From: JBICHM01 sp043101835
Lineage (GTDB): Bacteria > Planctomycetota > Phycisphaerae > Phycisphaerales > UBA1924
Reading direction: 5' to 3'
Length of the DNA stretch: 14,830 bases
Assembly (NCBI GenBank): GCA_043101835.1
Contig: JBICHM010000356.1
Location: forward strand, 1-14,830
Below are positions 6,095 through 14,300 of this stretch, one piece after another. Both the position numbers and the translations under genes were made by a program. The notes beneath the pieces were generated by a model. That model was not told where the DNA came from. It made no database searches and saw nothing but the letters and a program-made list of their open reading frames with translations. Each line of letters opens with the position of its first letter. The stretch's first letter is position 1.

Positions 6095-8071
6095 ATGTCC
6101 TTTGAAGCCGCTGTCCACGCCCAAGCGATCGACCTCGACCGCCTCTCCCTCGAGATGTGCGCCGCCGCCGGCAGCGGGCATCCGACGAGCGCGATGAGCA
6201 TCGGGCACATCGTGACGGTGCTGCTGTTCCACTCCATGCGCTGGAGCCCCGATCACCCCGACTACCCCACGAGCGACCGGCTGGTCCTCAGCGAGGGGCA
6301 CGCGGTGCCGGCGGTGTACGCGGCCCTTGCGCGGCTCGGCGCGAAGGTCGGCAGGAACCCCGCCGAGTGGACGCCGCTGCAGATCGAGGATCTCTCGACG
6401 CTGCGCGAGGTGGGGTCGGTGCTCGAGGGGCACCCGAACCCCGGCGAGGGATTCCCGTTCTTTGATGCGGCCACTGGATCGCTGGGGCAGGGACTCTCCA
6501 CCGCGGCGGGTCTGGCGGAGGCGGCGCGTCTCGACAGCCACGACCGTCGCGTGTACTGCATCATCGGCGACGGCGAGTCGCGTGAGGGGCAGGTCGCCGA
6601 GGCGCTCGACTACATCGTCGAGCGCGGGCTGAACCAGGTGCTCCCGATCTTCAACTGCAACGCCTACGGGCAGGCTGGTCGAGTGAGCGATCAGCAGTCG
6701 CCGGAGCGGACGAAGGCGAAGCTCGAATCCGCGGGCTTCGGGGTGACGCTGATCGACGGGCACAACCCGGCGCAGATCCTGGAGGCGTTCGAGGCGTTCT
6801 CCAAGATCAGCGGCGTCGAGGGCGCGGCGCCGATGGCGGTCGTGGCGAAGACGGTCAAGGGCTGGGGCGCCGAGGAGACGCTGACCGGCAACTGGCACGG
6901 CAAGCCCCCGACGGGCGACGTGCTCGCGAAGGCGATTGAGGAACTGGAGCGTCGGCGTGCGGAGCTGACCAGCAGCCTGGTGCAGGCGGACCATTTCGAG
7001 ATCCGTCCGCCCGCGGCCGCCGGCGCGCCGAGCGAGTCGACCTTCGAGATTCCCACGTTCAGCGAGGCGATGCGCCGCGCTGATATGGAATCGGTGTGGC
7101 AGTCGGGCCGGTTCGCGACGCGCAAGGCGTACGGGCTGGCGCTGCGCGAGCTCGGTCGCGCGAGCGACCGCGTCGTGACGCTCGATGCGGATGTGAGCAA
7201 CTCGACGTTCGCGGAGACCTTCGCGCGGGATCCGGAACTGGCCAGCCGGTTCTTCGAGTGCCGCATCGCCGAGCAGAACATGGTGTCGATGGCGGTGGGC
7301 ATGGCTGCGGCGGGGAAGATCCCGTTCTGCTCGTCATTCGCGAAGTTCATCACCCGCGCCTACGACCAACTGGAGATGGCCATCCTGACGGGGGCGAACA
7401 TCAAGGTGGTGGGTTCGCACGTGGGCATCACGCCCTGCAGCGACGGGCCCAGCCAGATGGGGCTGAGCGACATCGCGTTCATGCGCGCCTTCACCACGGT
7501 GAAGGATCGTCGCGGGAACCCGGCGATGTACGTGCTCCAGCCCGCCGACGCCTACGCGGCCTACGCCCTGACGAACGTGATGGCCGAGTACGAGGGCGCC
7601 TGCTACATGCGGACGGCCCGCCCGGACACCGAGTTCCTCTACTCCGACGATGTGGTCTTCAACCTCGGCGGCTTCGAGGTGCTCAGCGAGGGTCGCGACA
7701 TCCTGCTGGTCTCCGCGGGGTACATGGTGCACGAGGCGAACAAGGCGCTCGATGCGCTCGACCGCCAGGGCGTGTCGGCGACGCTGGTCGATCTGTACAG
7801 CCTGCCGTTCGACGGCGACGCGCTGCTCGACCTCGCGAATGCGAACAACGGCTACGTGCTCACGCTCGAGGACAACTACGGCGCATCGATCGGCGGCGCG
7901 GTCGCGGACGTGATGACCGCCAGCGGTGATTCGTTCACGCTCAAGCAGATGCACGTGAACCGACTGCCCAAGAGCGCCCGCCAGCCGGATGAGGAACTTT
8001 CGTACGTGGGCCTGGCGACCGACGACATCGTTCGGGCGAGCCTGGAGATGCTCGAGGTCGGCGTGGCCTGA
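6095..8071 (+). CDS. tkt: transketolase (animal-like type)
   Basis: Transketolase is a cytoplasmic thiamine-diphosphate enzyme that moves two-carbon ketol units between sugar phosphates in the non-oxidative pentose phosphate pathway. The 658-residue protein is full length. It shows SGHP (27-30), the ThDP-binding segment GDGESREGQVAEALDY (158-173) with Asn further on in NCNAYGQ (187-193), the Pyr-domain block GRFATRKAYGLAL (338-350), the catalytic Glu393 in ECRIAEQNMVSMAVG, and DGPSQMGLSDIA (450-461). The last reads like animal transketolase (DGPSQMALEDLA) and unlike the E. coli type (DGPTHQ). A variable linker lies at about 295-325. ATG at 6095 is chosen for its AGGA ribosome site and family-like N-terminus; a GTG at 6071 in frame is less likely. 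A 1-deoxyxylulose-5-phosphate synthase is excluded by the overall motif spacing. It diverges from dnaN and stands alone, with 377 bp before the porin gene. Confidence 0.95.
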   Translation: MSFEAAVHAQAIDLDRLSLEMCAAAGSGHPTSAMSIGHIVTVLLFHSMRWSPDHPDYPTSDRLVLSEGHAVPAVYAALARLGAKVGRNPAEWTPLQIEDLSTLREVGSVLEGHPNPGEGFPFFDAATGSLGQGLSTAAGLAEAARLDSHDRRVYCIIGDGESREGQVAEALDYIVERGLNQVLPIFNCNAYGQAGRVSDQQSPERTKAKLESAGFGVTLIDGHNPAQILEAFEAFSKISGVEGAAPMAVVAKTVKGWGAEETLTGNWHGKPPTGDVLAKAIEELERRRAELTSSLVQADHFEIRPPAAAGAPSESTFEIPTFSEAMRRADMESVWQSGRFATRKAYGLALRELGRASDRVVTLDADVSNSTFAETFARDPELASRFFECRIAEQNMVSMAVGMAAAGKIPFCSSFAKFITRAYDQLEMAILTGANIKVVGSHVGITPCSDGPSQMGLSDIAFMRAFTTVKDRRGNPAMYVLQPADAYAAYALTNVMAEYEGACYMRTARPDTEFLYSDDVVFNLGGFEVLSEGRDILLVSAGYMVHEANKALDALDRQGVSATLVDLYSLPFDGDALLDLANANNGYVLTLEDNYGASIGGAVADVMTASGDSFTLKQMHVNRLPKSARQPDEELSYVGLATDDIVRASLEMLEVGVA

Positions 8072-8232
8072 GGGTCTGGTGAGGATCGTGTTACGAGTTC
8101 AGTGAATCCTGCCTCAAAGAATCACCCAAAGTGGGGAGTATCGTCCGAAATCGGGCTTGGGAAGGGCTGCTTGGTGCAGGAATCTGCTCCGGGGAGCCGA
8201 TTGCTCGGGAAATGATCGGACGAATGCTCGGT

Positions 8233-8260
8233 TTGCAGGCACTAGTCGAGCCGATATAGT
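8233..8260 (+). promoter_or_regulatory. candidate promoter of the porin gene
   Basis: TTGCAG (8233-8238) and TATAGT (8255-8260) are 16 bases apart; TATAGT matches the -10 consensus at 5 of 6 positions. The start point would be near 8267, giving a leader of roughly 180 nt. A strong -10 and a long leader suit an abundant outer-membrane protein. Confidence 0.5.
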
Positions 8261-8279
8261 TAGCGGTCGCTCGCAGTGT

Positions 8280-8303
8280 CGGGAGAAGGTGTCGCCTCTC
8301 CCG
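8280..8303 (+). promoter_or_regulatory. hairpin near the 5-prime end of the porin leader
   Basis: Perfect 7-bp arms CGGGAGA and TCTCCCG enclose a ten-base loop (8287-8296), starting about 13 bases after the predicted transcript start. A hairpin at this place could stabilise the message against decay from the 5-prime end. No T-run follows, so it is not an intrinsic terminator. Confidence 0.45.
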
Positions 8304-8401
8304 GGTTCCACTGTGGAGCGTGAGTTTCGAAAGCAAGCCGTCCGGTGGGCGGGGTCGTGTCGGCCCGGCTCAAAGAGGAACACAGGACGGGTGGATGAGA
8401 C

Positions 8402-8423
8402 GGACGCGATCGCAACAGCGTCC
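8402..8423 (+). promoter_or_regulatory. hairpin next to the porin ribosome-binding site
   Basis: Perfect 6-bp arms GGACGC and GCGTCC enclose a ten-base loop and end ten bases before the AAGGAG ribosome site (8434-8439). It does not hide the site itself. It might bind a regulator or simply keep the leader folded and the ribosome site open. Confidence 0.4.
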
Positions 8424-8448
8424 ACGGTAGAAGAAGGAGATGTCTCTC

Positions 8449-9798
8449 ATGAGACGGACTGTTAGCCTCAGCCTGCTCGCCGGGGCGGCCTTCGGCGCGA
8501 GCAGCGTCGCCGCGATCGCGGAGAGCACCAGCAACGACGAGGTCCGCGCGATGGTCGCGGAGATGCTCGCCGACGCCGATTCGCGCAGCAGCCTCCTGCA
8601 GGGTGGCGGCGCCGCGGGTCACGACGGCAAGTTCTTCCTGGCCAGCCCGGACGGCAACTTCCGCATGAACGTCAGCGGTCAGATGCAGTTCCGCTACGTC
8701 ATGAGCCTGCGTGACGAGGCCGATCCCAACGCGGCCAACTTCAACGAGCAGGTCGGCAACGTTGACGATTTCGATCACGGCTTCGAGATGCGGCGCACCA
8801 AGCTGCAGTTCGACGGCCACGTCTACAGCCCGGACCTGATCTACAAGGTGCAGGGCGCGTTCGACCGCAACGGCGGCGCCTTCACGCTCGAGGACGCCTA
8901 CATCGGTTGGCAGCTCGAGGACGGCGGCAAGCTGATCGCCGGTCAGTTCAAGGCCCCGTTCATGCGTGAGGAGCTGGTCTCCAGCAAGTACCAGCTCGCC
9001 GCGGACCGCTCGTTCACCAACGAGTTCTTCACCGGCAACCGCACGCAGGGCATCCAGTACTCGCAGGAGATGGAGAACATCCGCTACGCGGTGTCCTTCA
9101 ACGAGGGCTTCGACAACAGCCTGATCAGCTCCTACTCGAACGGCGCCGGCACGGCCACCAACACCGGCTTCAACAACGACCAGACCGACTGGGGCTTCAG
9201 CGGTCGCGTTGAGTTCCTCCTCGGCGGCGAGTGGGGCGCGTTCAAGGACTTCACAAGCGAGCCCGGCGCGGCCATGAGCCACATGCTCGGCGTCGCCGGT
9301 CACTACCAGGGCGGCAGCGAGATCTACGTCGCCGGCGTCAGCGTCGACAACGACGATCTCTTCGCCTACACCATCGATTACTCCATCGAGGGTGACGGCT
9401 GGAACGCCTTCGCCGCGTTCGTCGGCAACAGCACCGACGCCGGCGTCAGCGGCGCTCCCGATGGCGACAACTTCGGTTTCGTCGTGCAGGGCGGCCTGAA
9501 CTTCGACGAGAACAACGAAGGCTTCCTCCGCTACGACTACGTCGGCGCGGACGATGCGCTCGTCGGCCAGAACGATGAGCTCTCGACCATCACGGTCGGC
9601 CTCAACCACTACGTGCACGGCCACGCGGCCAAGTTCACCGTGGACCTCAACTGGGTCCTCGATGAGGCCATGAACCCGGCCGTCGGCTCGGGCGGCGCCG
9701 TGACCCCGTCCTTCCTCAACTCGTCGGGCATCGGCTACCTCGGCAGCAACGACAGCGACGAGATCTACATCCGCGCCCAGTTCCAGCTGCTCTTCTGA
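8449..9798 (+). CDS. outer-membrane porin, Porin_O_P (OprO/OprP-like) family
   Basis: This 449-residue exported beta-barrel probably forms a diffusion pore in the outer membrane; the family includes phosphate- and polyphosphate-selective porins, but selectivity here is unknown. The start at 8449 is preferred over ATG 8440 because AAGGAG (8434-8439) then has nine bases of spacing and the signal peptide begins MRRTVSLSLLAGAAFG, with cleavage near AIA-E (24). A short charged helix follows (30-50), then barrel strands from FRMNVSGQMQFRY (71-83). Family-like pieces are FEMRRTKLQFDGHVYSPDLI, LIAGQFKAPFMREEL and RTQGIQYSQ. The chain ends in IRAQFQLLF, with the terminal Phe used by the barrel assembly machinery. 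Codons are strongly biased to C-ending forms (AAC, TTC, GAC), consistent with high expression. It is a single-gene unit between its own leader and a strong terminator. Confidence 0.87.
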   Translation: MRRTVSLSLLAGAAFGASSVAAIAESTSNDEVRAMVAEMLADADSRSSLLQGGGAAGHDGKFFLASPDGNFRMNVSGQMQFRYVMSLRDEADPNAANFNEQVGNVDDFDHGFEMRRTKLQFDGHVYSPDLIYKVQGAFDRNGGAFTLEDAYIGWQLEDGGKLIAGQFKAPFMREELVSSKYQLAADRSFTNEFFTGNRTQGIQYSQEMENIRYAVSFNEGFDNSLISSYSNGAGTATNTGFNNDQTDWGFSGRVEFLLGGEWGAFKDFTSEPGAAMSHMLGVAGHYQGGSEIYVAGVSVDNDDLFAYTIDYSIEGDGWNAFAAFVGNSTDAGVSGAPDGDNFGFVVQGGLNFDENNEGFLRYDYVGADDALVGQNDELSTITVGLNHYVHGHAAKFTVDLNWVLDEAMNPAVGSGGAVTPSFLNSSGIGYLGSNDSDEIYIRAQFQLLF

Positions 9799-9825
9799 GC
9801 CGCCTGAACTTCTGACGCAGATCCA

Positions 9826-9862
9826 CGCCGGCCGGTCACTGTGACCGGCCGGCGTTCTTTTT
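9826..9862 (+). terminator. intrinsic terminator of the porin gene
   Basis: Perfect 14-base arms CGCCGGCCGGTCAC (9826-9839) and GTGACCGGCCGGCG (9841-9854) are followed directly by the T-run TTCTTTTT (9855-9862). It begins 28 bases after the porin stop codon. This is the only textbook terminator in the window, and with no A-run on its other side it acts in one direction. Confidence 0.93.
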
Positions 9863-9923
9863 GCCCTCCTCGACCGGAGCCGGCGCGTCGAGAGCCGGGA
9901 TCCGCCGCGGGCCCGGATGCGGA

Positions 9924-9929
9924 TATACT
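9924..9929 (+). promoter_or_regulatory. possible -10 box upstream of the prepilin-like gene
   Basis: TATACT matches the -10 consensus at 5 of 6 positions in an otherwise very GC-rich stretch, but nothing like a -35 element stands 16-18 bases before it. If used, transcription would start near 9936 with a leader of about 160 nt. The rest of the 299-bp gap between the porin and prepilin-like genes shows only the porin terminator. Confidence 0.3.
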
Positions 9930-10097
9930 CGCGCGTGGATGGGCGTGGCGGGTGCGCGCAGGGTTCGCCCGCGCCAGCGTTTCCGAGCACATTCGGGCGG
10001 TGTCGGGCGGCCTCTGGGCCGGCAGGGCGGCATCCGTCCGGCCGGGGCCGATTCGCCTGTTCGCGTTTCACCCACCCCGTCGCGGGAGGTCTCGACC

Positions 10098-11270
10098 ATG
10101 TTCCGATCCGTCTCCAGCCCCGTCGCCGCACCCCGCAGCCGCGCGTTCACGCTCGTGGAGCTGCTGGCCGTCATCGGCATCATCGCGCTGCTCCTTGCGA
10201 TCCTGCTGCCGGCGCTCTCCGGGGCGCGCACCGCCGCGAAGCGCACCGCCACCGAGGCGCTGATGCGCGAGATTCTCTCGGCGGCGCAGTCGTTCCAGTC
10301 CGCCAACGGGCGGCCGCCGGGCTTCTTCAGCGCCACCGATGTCGGCGGGCGGACGAACCGGCAGGACCGGGGCTTCACGGCGATGGAGAACATGCTCCTC
10401 GACCTCGCCGGCGGCGTCGTCCCGCCGGGCGATGCGCGCGCCAGCCAATCGCCCGCGGCGGACAACAGCCTGATCCGCGTCGGCCCGTTCACGACGGTCG
10501 ATGAGAACGTGCTCGTCGATGTCGCCGACATCGGCGCCCAGGACGGCCCCGGGTACCTCAGCCTGAAGGGCTCGGACCTTCGTCCGATCGCCGGGCAGTT
10601 CTCGCCCATCGATGAGACCGACTGGTACAACGATCGCGGCGAGATCGTGAAGGGCATGCCGGACGTCGTGGACGCCTTCGGGCAGCCCCTCCTCGCGTGG
10701 ACGCAGGACCCCGCGGCGGCGCTGAATCCGCCTGCCACCGCCGGCTCGGAGCCCTACGACTACTTCGCGCAGGAAGAGTTCGTTCCCAGCGACAACAACC
10801 GCGCGCCGTTCTACTGGGCGAGCAACGCGGGGTACCTGACGAGCGGATTGTCGTACAGCGCGAGCCCTGACGCCGCGAAGCCGTGGACGTTCGGCCTCGG
10901 CGATCCCTCGACGAAGATCAACCAGACGCAGCGGAGCATGCTCGGCGAGATCGATATCGACGAGCAACAGCGCATCGCGTCGCTGGCGGGCATCCTCGGG
11001 AGCCCGGCGTTCCCGGTCGAGCGCGAGAACGCGAGCGATCCCTGGCGCCCCGCGCGTCCGCGCGGCAGCCTGGTGCTGACCTCGGCCGGCGCTGATGGGA
11101 TCTACTTCAAGCGCCCCGTCGAGAGCGCGGGGCCGAACAGCTCCGGCGGCGGCGACACCGACCTGAACGTCGTCGGCTACGCCCCGACGAACCAGCAGGC
11201 GTTCGTCGCCAACAAGGTCGTCCGGACGGTCGAGGAGGCCGACGACATCGTCCAGTCCTCCGGCGGCTGA
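10098..11270 (+). CDS. prepilin-like exported protein with type IV pilin N-terminus
   Basis: This 390-residue protein carries a class III (prepilin) signal: short basic leader, then RAFTLVELLAVIGIIALLLA (15-34), with the cleavage site before Phe17 and the conserved Glu at +5 (Glu21). The hydrophobic helix would hold it in the inner membrane or in a pseudopilus. Residue -1 is Ala, not the usual Gly, as often seen in planctomycete proteins of this type. The remaining 340 residues are unlike short pilins; they contain TSAGADGIYFKR near the C-terminus, resembling the (S/A)GPDG segment seen in many planctomycete pseudopilin-like proteins. ATG at 10098 has GGGAGG eight bases upstream. Many genomes of this phylum hold numerous such genes; no secretion ATPase, prepilin peptidase or other pilus gene lies nearby, so its machine is unknown. 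It is separated from the amidohydrolase gene by 82 bp. Confidence 0.86.
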   Translation: MFRSVSSPVAAPRSRAFTLVELLAVIGIIALLLAILLPALSGARTAAKRTATEALMREILSAAQSFQSANGRPPGFFSATDVGGRTNRQDRGFTAMENMLLDLAGGVVPPGDARASQSPAADNSLIRVGPFTTVDENVLVDVADIGAQDGPGYLSLKGSDLRPIAGQFSPIDETDWYNDRGEIVKGMPDVVDAFGQPLLAWTQDPAAALNPPATAGSEPYDYFAQEEFVPSDNNRAPFYWASNAGYLTSGLSYSASPDAAKPWTFGLGDPSTKINQTQRSMLGEIDIDEQQRIASLAGILGSPAFPVERENASDPWRPARPRGSLVLTSAGADGIYFKRPVESAGPNSSGGGDTDLNVVGYAPTNQQAFVANKVVRTVEEADDIVQSSGG

Positions 11271-11279
11271 TCCGGCGGC
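11259..11279. repeat. 9-bp direct repeat spanning the prepilin-like gene's stop codon
   Basis: TCCGGCGGC occurs at 11259-11267 and again at 11271-11279, separated only by the stop codon TGA. It looks like a small tandem duplication at the end of the gene. No function is evident. Confidence 0.5.
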
Positions 11280-11340
11280 CGCTGCGGCACGCCGGGCGTG
11301 AGACCTCGGGTTTCCTCGCAGCGTTGCGGCAGGGGTCCGG

Positions 11341-11346
11341 TATTGT
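11341..11346 (+). promoter_or_regulatory. possible -10 box giving a leaderless amidohydrolase message
   Basis: TATTGT lies so that transcription starting seven bases after it would begin at or next to the ATG at 11353. No convincing ribosome site stands before that ATG; the G-run touching it is too close. A matching -35 element is not seen (TTGCGG at 11324-11329 is only 11 bases away). Confidence 0.3.
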
Positions 11347-11352
11347 GGGGGT

Positions 11353-14300
11353 ATGAACCACCCACACACCCGTCTGAACGTGCGCGCCGGCGCACGCACC
11401 GCCGCAGCGAGCGCGGCGGTCGCCGGCGCGCTGGTCGCGGCATCGATCGGCGCCATGGCCGGCGCGCAGTCGACGCCTCCTCCCAACGGTCCGCGCTCGG
11501 TTGAGCCGGCGTGGCACGCGATCGTGAACGCGACGCTCGTGCCCGCGCCGGGCGAACTCGTCGAGGACGCGACGATCGTCCTGCGCGACGGCGTCATCCG
11601 CAGCATCGCCACCGGCGCCGAGCCGCCGGCGGGCGCGCGGGTGTGGGACGCCACTGGCATGACGGTCTACGCCGGCTTCATCGATGCGCACGTGCCGGTG
11701 GATGCGCCCACGCCGGGCGCGGGCAGCGCCGGTGTGCACTGGAGCGACAAGGTGGTTGCGCAGCGCAGCGCGCTCGACGGCGACGGCCTGTCGGCCGGCG
11801 ATCGCGAGTCGCTCCGCTCGCTCGGTTTCACGGTCGCGGCGATCGCGCCGGACGACGGCGTCTTCCGCGGGCAGGGCGCCGTGGTTTCGCTGCGGAGCGC
11901 GACGAGCCGCGCTCCCGACGTGCGGTCGCTGTTCAGCGGATTCGGGGGCGGCGGCAACAACGCGCGTCAGAGCGAGCCGGCGGGCCCCTTCGAGGAGACG
12001 GTGATCAAGTCGCCGGTCTTCCATGAGGTCGCCCTCGAGACCGGCGGCTTCGGCGGCGGTTACCCGACGAGCAACATGGGCGCGGTGGCGCTGGTGCGTC
12101 AGACGCTCAGCGACGCCGACTGGCACGACCGCGCCAGAATCGTGCACGAACGGAACCAGCAGTCGCCGGCGCCGGAGCCGGCCGCGTATCTCGATGCGCT
12201 CGGTCCGGGCGGGTCGGCCGGTCTGCCGCTCCTGTTCAACACCGACAACGAACTCGAGGCGCTCTGGCTGCACGATGTCGCGACGGAGTTCGACCGCCCG
12301 GCGATGATCGTCGGCAGCGGCACGGAGTTCCGTCGTTTGGACGCGATCGCCTCGACGGGCATGCCGATCATTCTGCCCCTCAACTACCCCGACGCGCCGA
12401 ATGTGTCGACCGCGGCGGACGCCGAGCAGGTGGAACTGCGCACGCTGATGACCTGGGAGCAGGCGCCGACGAACGCGCGACGCCTCGCGGACGCGCGTGT
12501 GACGATCGCCCTGACCACGGACAGGCTGGAGAGCCGCAAGGACTTCCTGCCGAACCTGCGCAAGGCGGTGGAGCACGGATTCGCGAAGGACGCGGCGCTC
12601 GCGGCGCTGACGACGACGCCGGCCCGACTCTTCGGGCTCGAGCAGCGCGTCGGGCGCGTCGAGCCGGGGTTCGTCGCGAACCTCGTCGTCGTCGACGGCG
12701 ACCTCTTCGACAAGGACGCGAAGATCCGCGATGTGTGGGTGGACGGCGAGCGGTACGAGATCACGCCGCCCGACGCGATGGATATCACGGGGCGCTGGGC
12801 CGTCGACTGGGACGGCACGGACAACGAGGCGTTCTTCGATGTGGCGAAGGGTCCGGCGATCACCGTTCGTCACGGTGACGCCGAGGCGAAGGCGGAGAAG
12901 GTCGCCCTGCGCGACAACCGGCTGACGTTCCAGGTGCAGGGTGAGGCGCTCGGGTTCGAGGGCGTCTGGCTGGCCAGCGCGGTGATCGACGAGGGGCGAA
13001 TGCTCGGATTCACGGTGTCGCCGGCGGGTGAGTCGCGCCCCTTCGGCGCCGAGCGCCCGGGCGATGTGCCCGAGCAGGAGGAAGCCGAGGGCGAGGGACA
13101 ACGAGGTCGGCGCGCACAGGCAGAGAACGCCGAAGACGCCGGCGATGCGGATGCCGAGGGTGAGGAGGCGGAAGTCGCGGGCGCAGATGTGCCCGAGGCG
13201 CTGCCGGTTCCGTTCGGCGCCTACGGCTTCCTCGAGCAGCCCGCGCAGGAGGACGTGGTCGTCACGAACGCCACGATCTGGACGGCGGGCGACGCCGGGA
13301 TCATCGAAGACGGCGCCATGGTGGTCCGCGCCGGAACGATCGAGTGGGTGGGCGAGGCTTCCGATCTGCCCCGGTCGGCCGGCGACCTGCGCGTGATCGA
13401 TGCGCAAGGCAAGCACGTGACGCCGGGCCTCTTCGATGCGCACAGCCACACGGGCATCGGCAACTCGTTCGGCGATGTGAACGAGGTTGGCCAGACGGTG
13501 ACCGCCGAGGCGCGCGTGCGCGACATCATCAACCCCGACGATGTGAACTGGTACCGCCAGCTGGCCGGCGGCCTGACGGCGGCGAACCAGCTGCACGGCT
13601 CGGCCAACCCCATCGGCGGGCAGAGCAATGTGGTGAAGCTGCGCTGGGGAGTCAGCGCCCCCAAGGCGATGGTCGTGACAACCGCGCCGGAGGGCATCAA
13701 GTTTGCGCTCGGCGAGAATCCCAAGCGGAACTCGTGGCGCTACGAGGGTGAGAGCCGGTACCCGCAGTCGCGCATTGGCTTGTTCACTATCATCCGCGAG
13801 CGGTTCGTCGCGGCGCAGGACTACATCGATGCGCAGGAGCGCTACGACGCGATGTCGGCGCGGGAGAAGGAAGGCGTCCTGCAGCCGCGTCGCGACCTCG
13901 AACTCGAGGCGCTGGCGGAGATCCTGCGCGGCGAGCGCTTCATCCACTGTCATTCCTACCGGCAGGACGAGAGCTTCGGCCTGACGCGGATCGCCGACGA
14001 GTTCGGCTTCACGATCGGCACCTTCCAGCATGTGCTCGAGGGGTACAAGGTCGCGGAGGCGATCAAGGCGCACGCGATCGGCGCGAGCGCCTTCAGCGAC
14101 TGGTGGGCCTTCAAGTTCGAGGTGTACGACGCGATCCCCTACAACGGCGCGATCATGCACGAGGTCGGCGTGCCGGTGACCTTCAACAGCGACTCCAGCG
14201 AGCTGGCGCGTCGGATGAATCTCGAAGCGGCCAAGGCGGTGAAGTACGGCGGCGTCGAGCCGAACGAGGCGCTGAAGTTCGTGACCTACAACGCCGCGCT

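Larger units (their letters stand above)
8072..8448 (+). other. 377-bp region between tkt and the porin gene (promoter plus long leader)
   Basis: No convincing gene lies here. Three overlapping open frames (8157-8465 plus, 8091-8336 and 8114-8425 minus) lack family features and suitable ribosome sites. The first 150 bases are less GC-rich than the genes and show no tkt terminator with a T-run. The second half contains a promoter candidate and two perfect hairpins leading to the porin ribosome site, all listed separately. Confidence 0.7.

Noticed and set aside
5855..6994. N-terminal extension of dnaN by 380 codons
   Set aside because: It overlaps the tkt gene and the divergent promoter region, and DnaN homologues begin at the MKVICDRAALL position.
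8186..8197. GCTCC/GGAGC dyad upstream of the porin promoter as an operator
   Set aside because: Arms of five bases with a two-base centre are expected by chance in DNA this GC-rich.
8157..8465. 102-codon plus-strand frame in the porin leader
   Set aside because: No ribosome site, no motif, and it runs into the porin start out of frame; better explained as untranslated leader.
8260..10131. Minus-strand open frame of 623 codons across the porin gene
   Set aside because: Low-complexity Ala/Val/Glu composition, no motif, and it crosses a strong plus-strand terminator and the porin ribosome site; a shadow of the porin.
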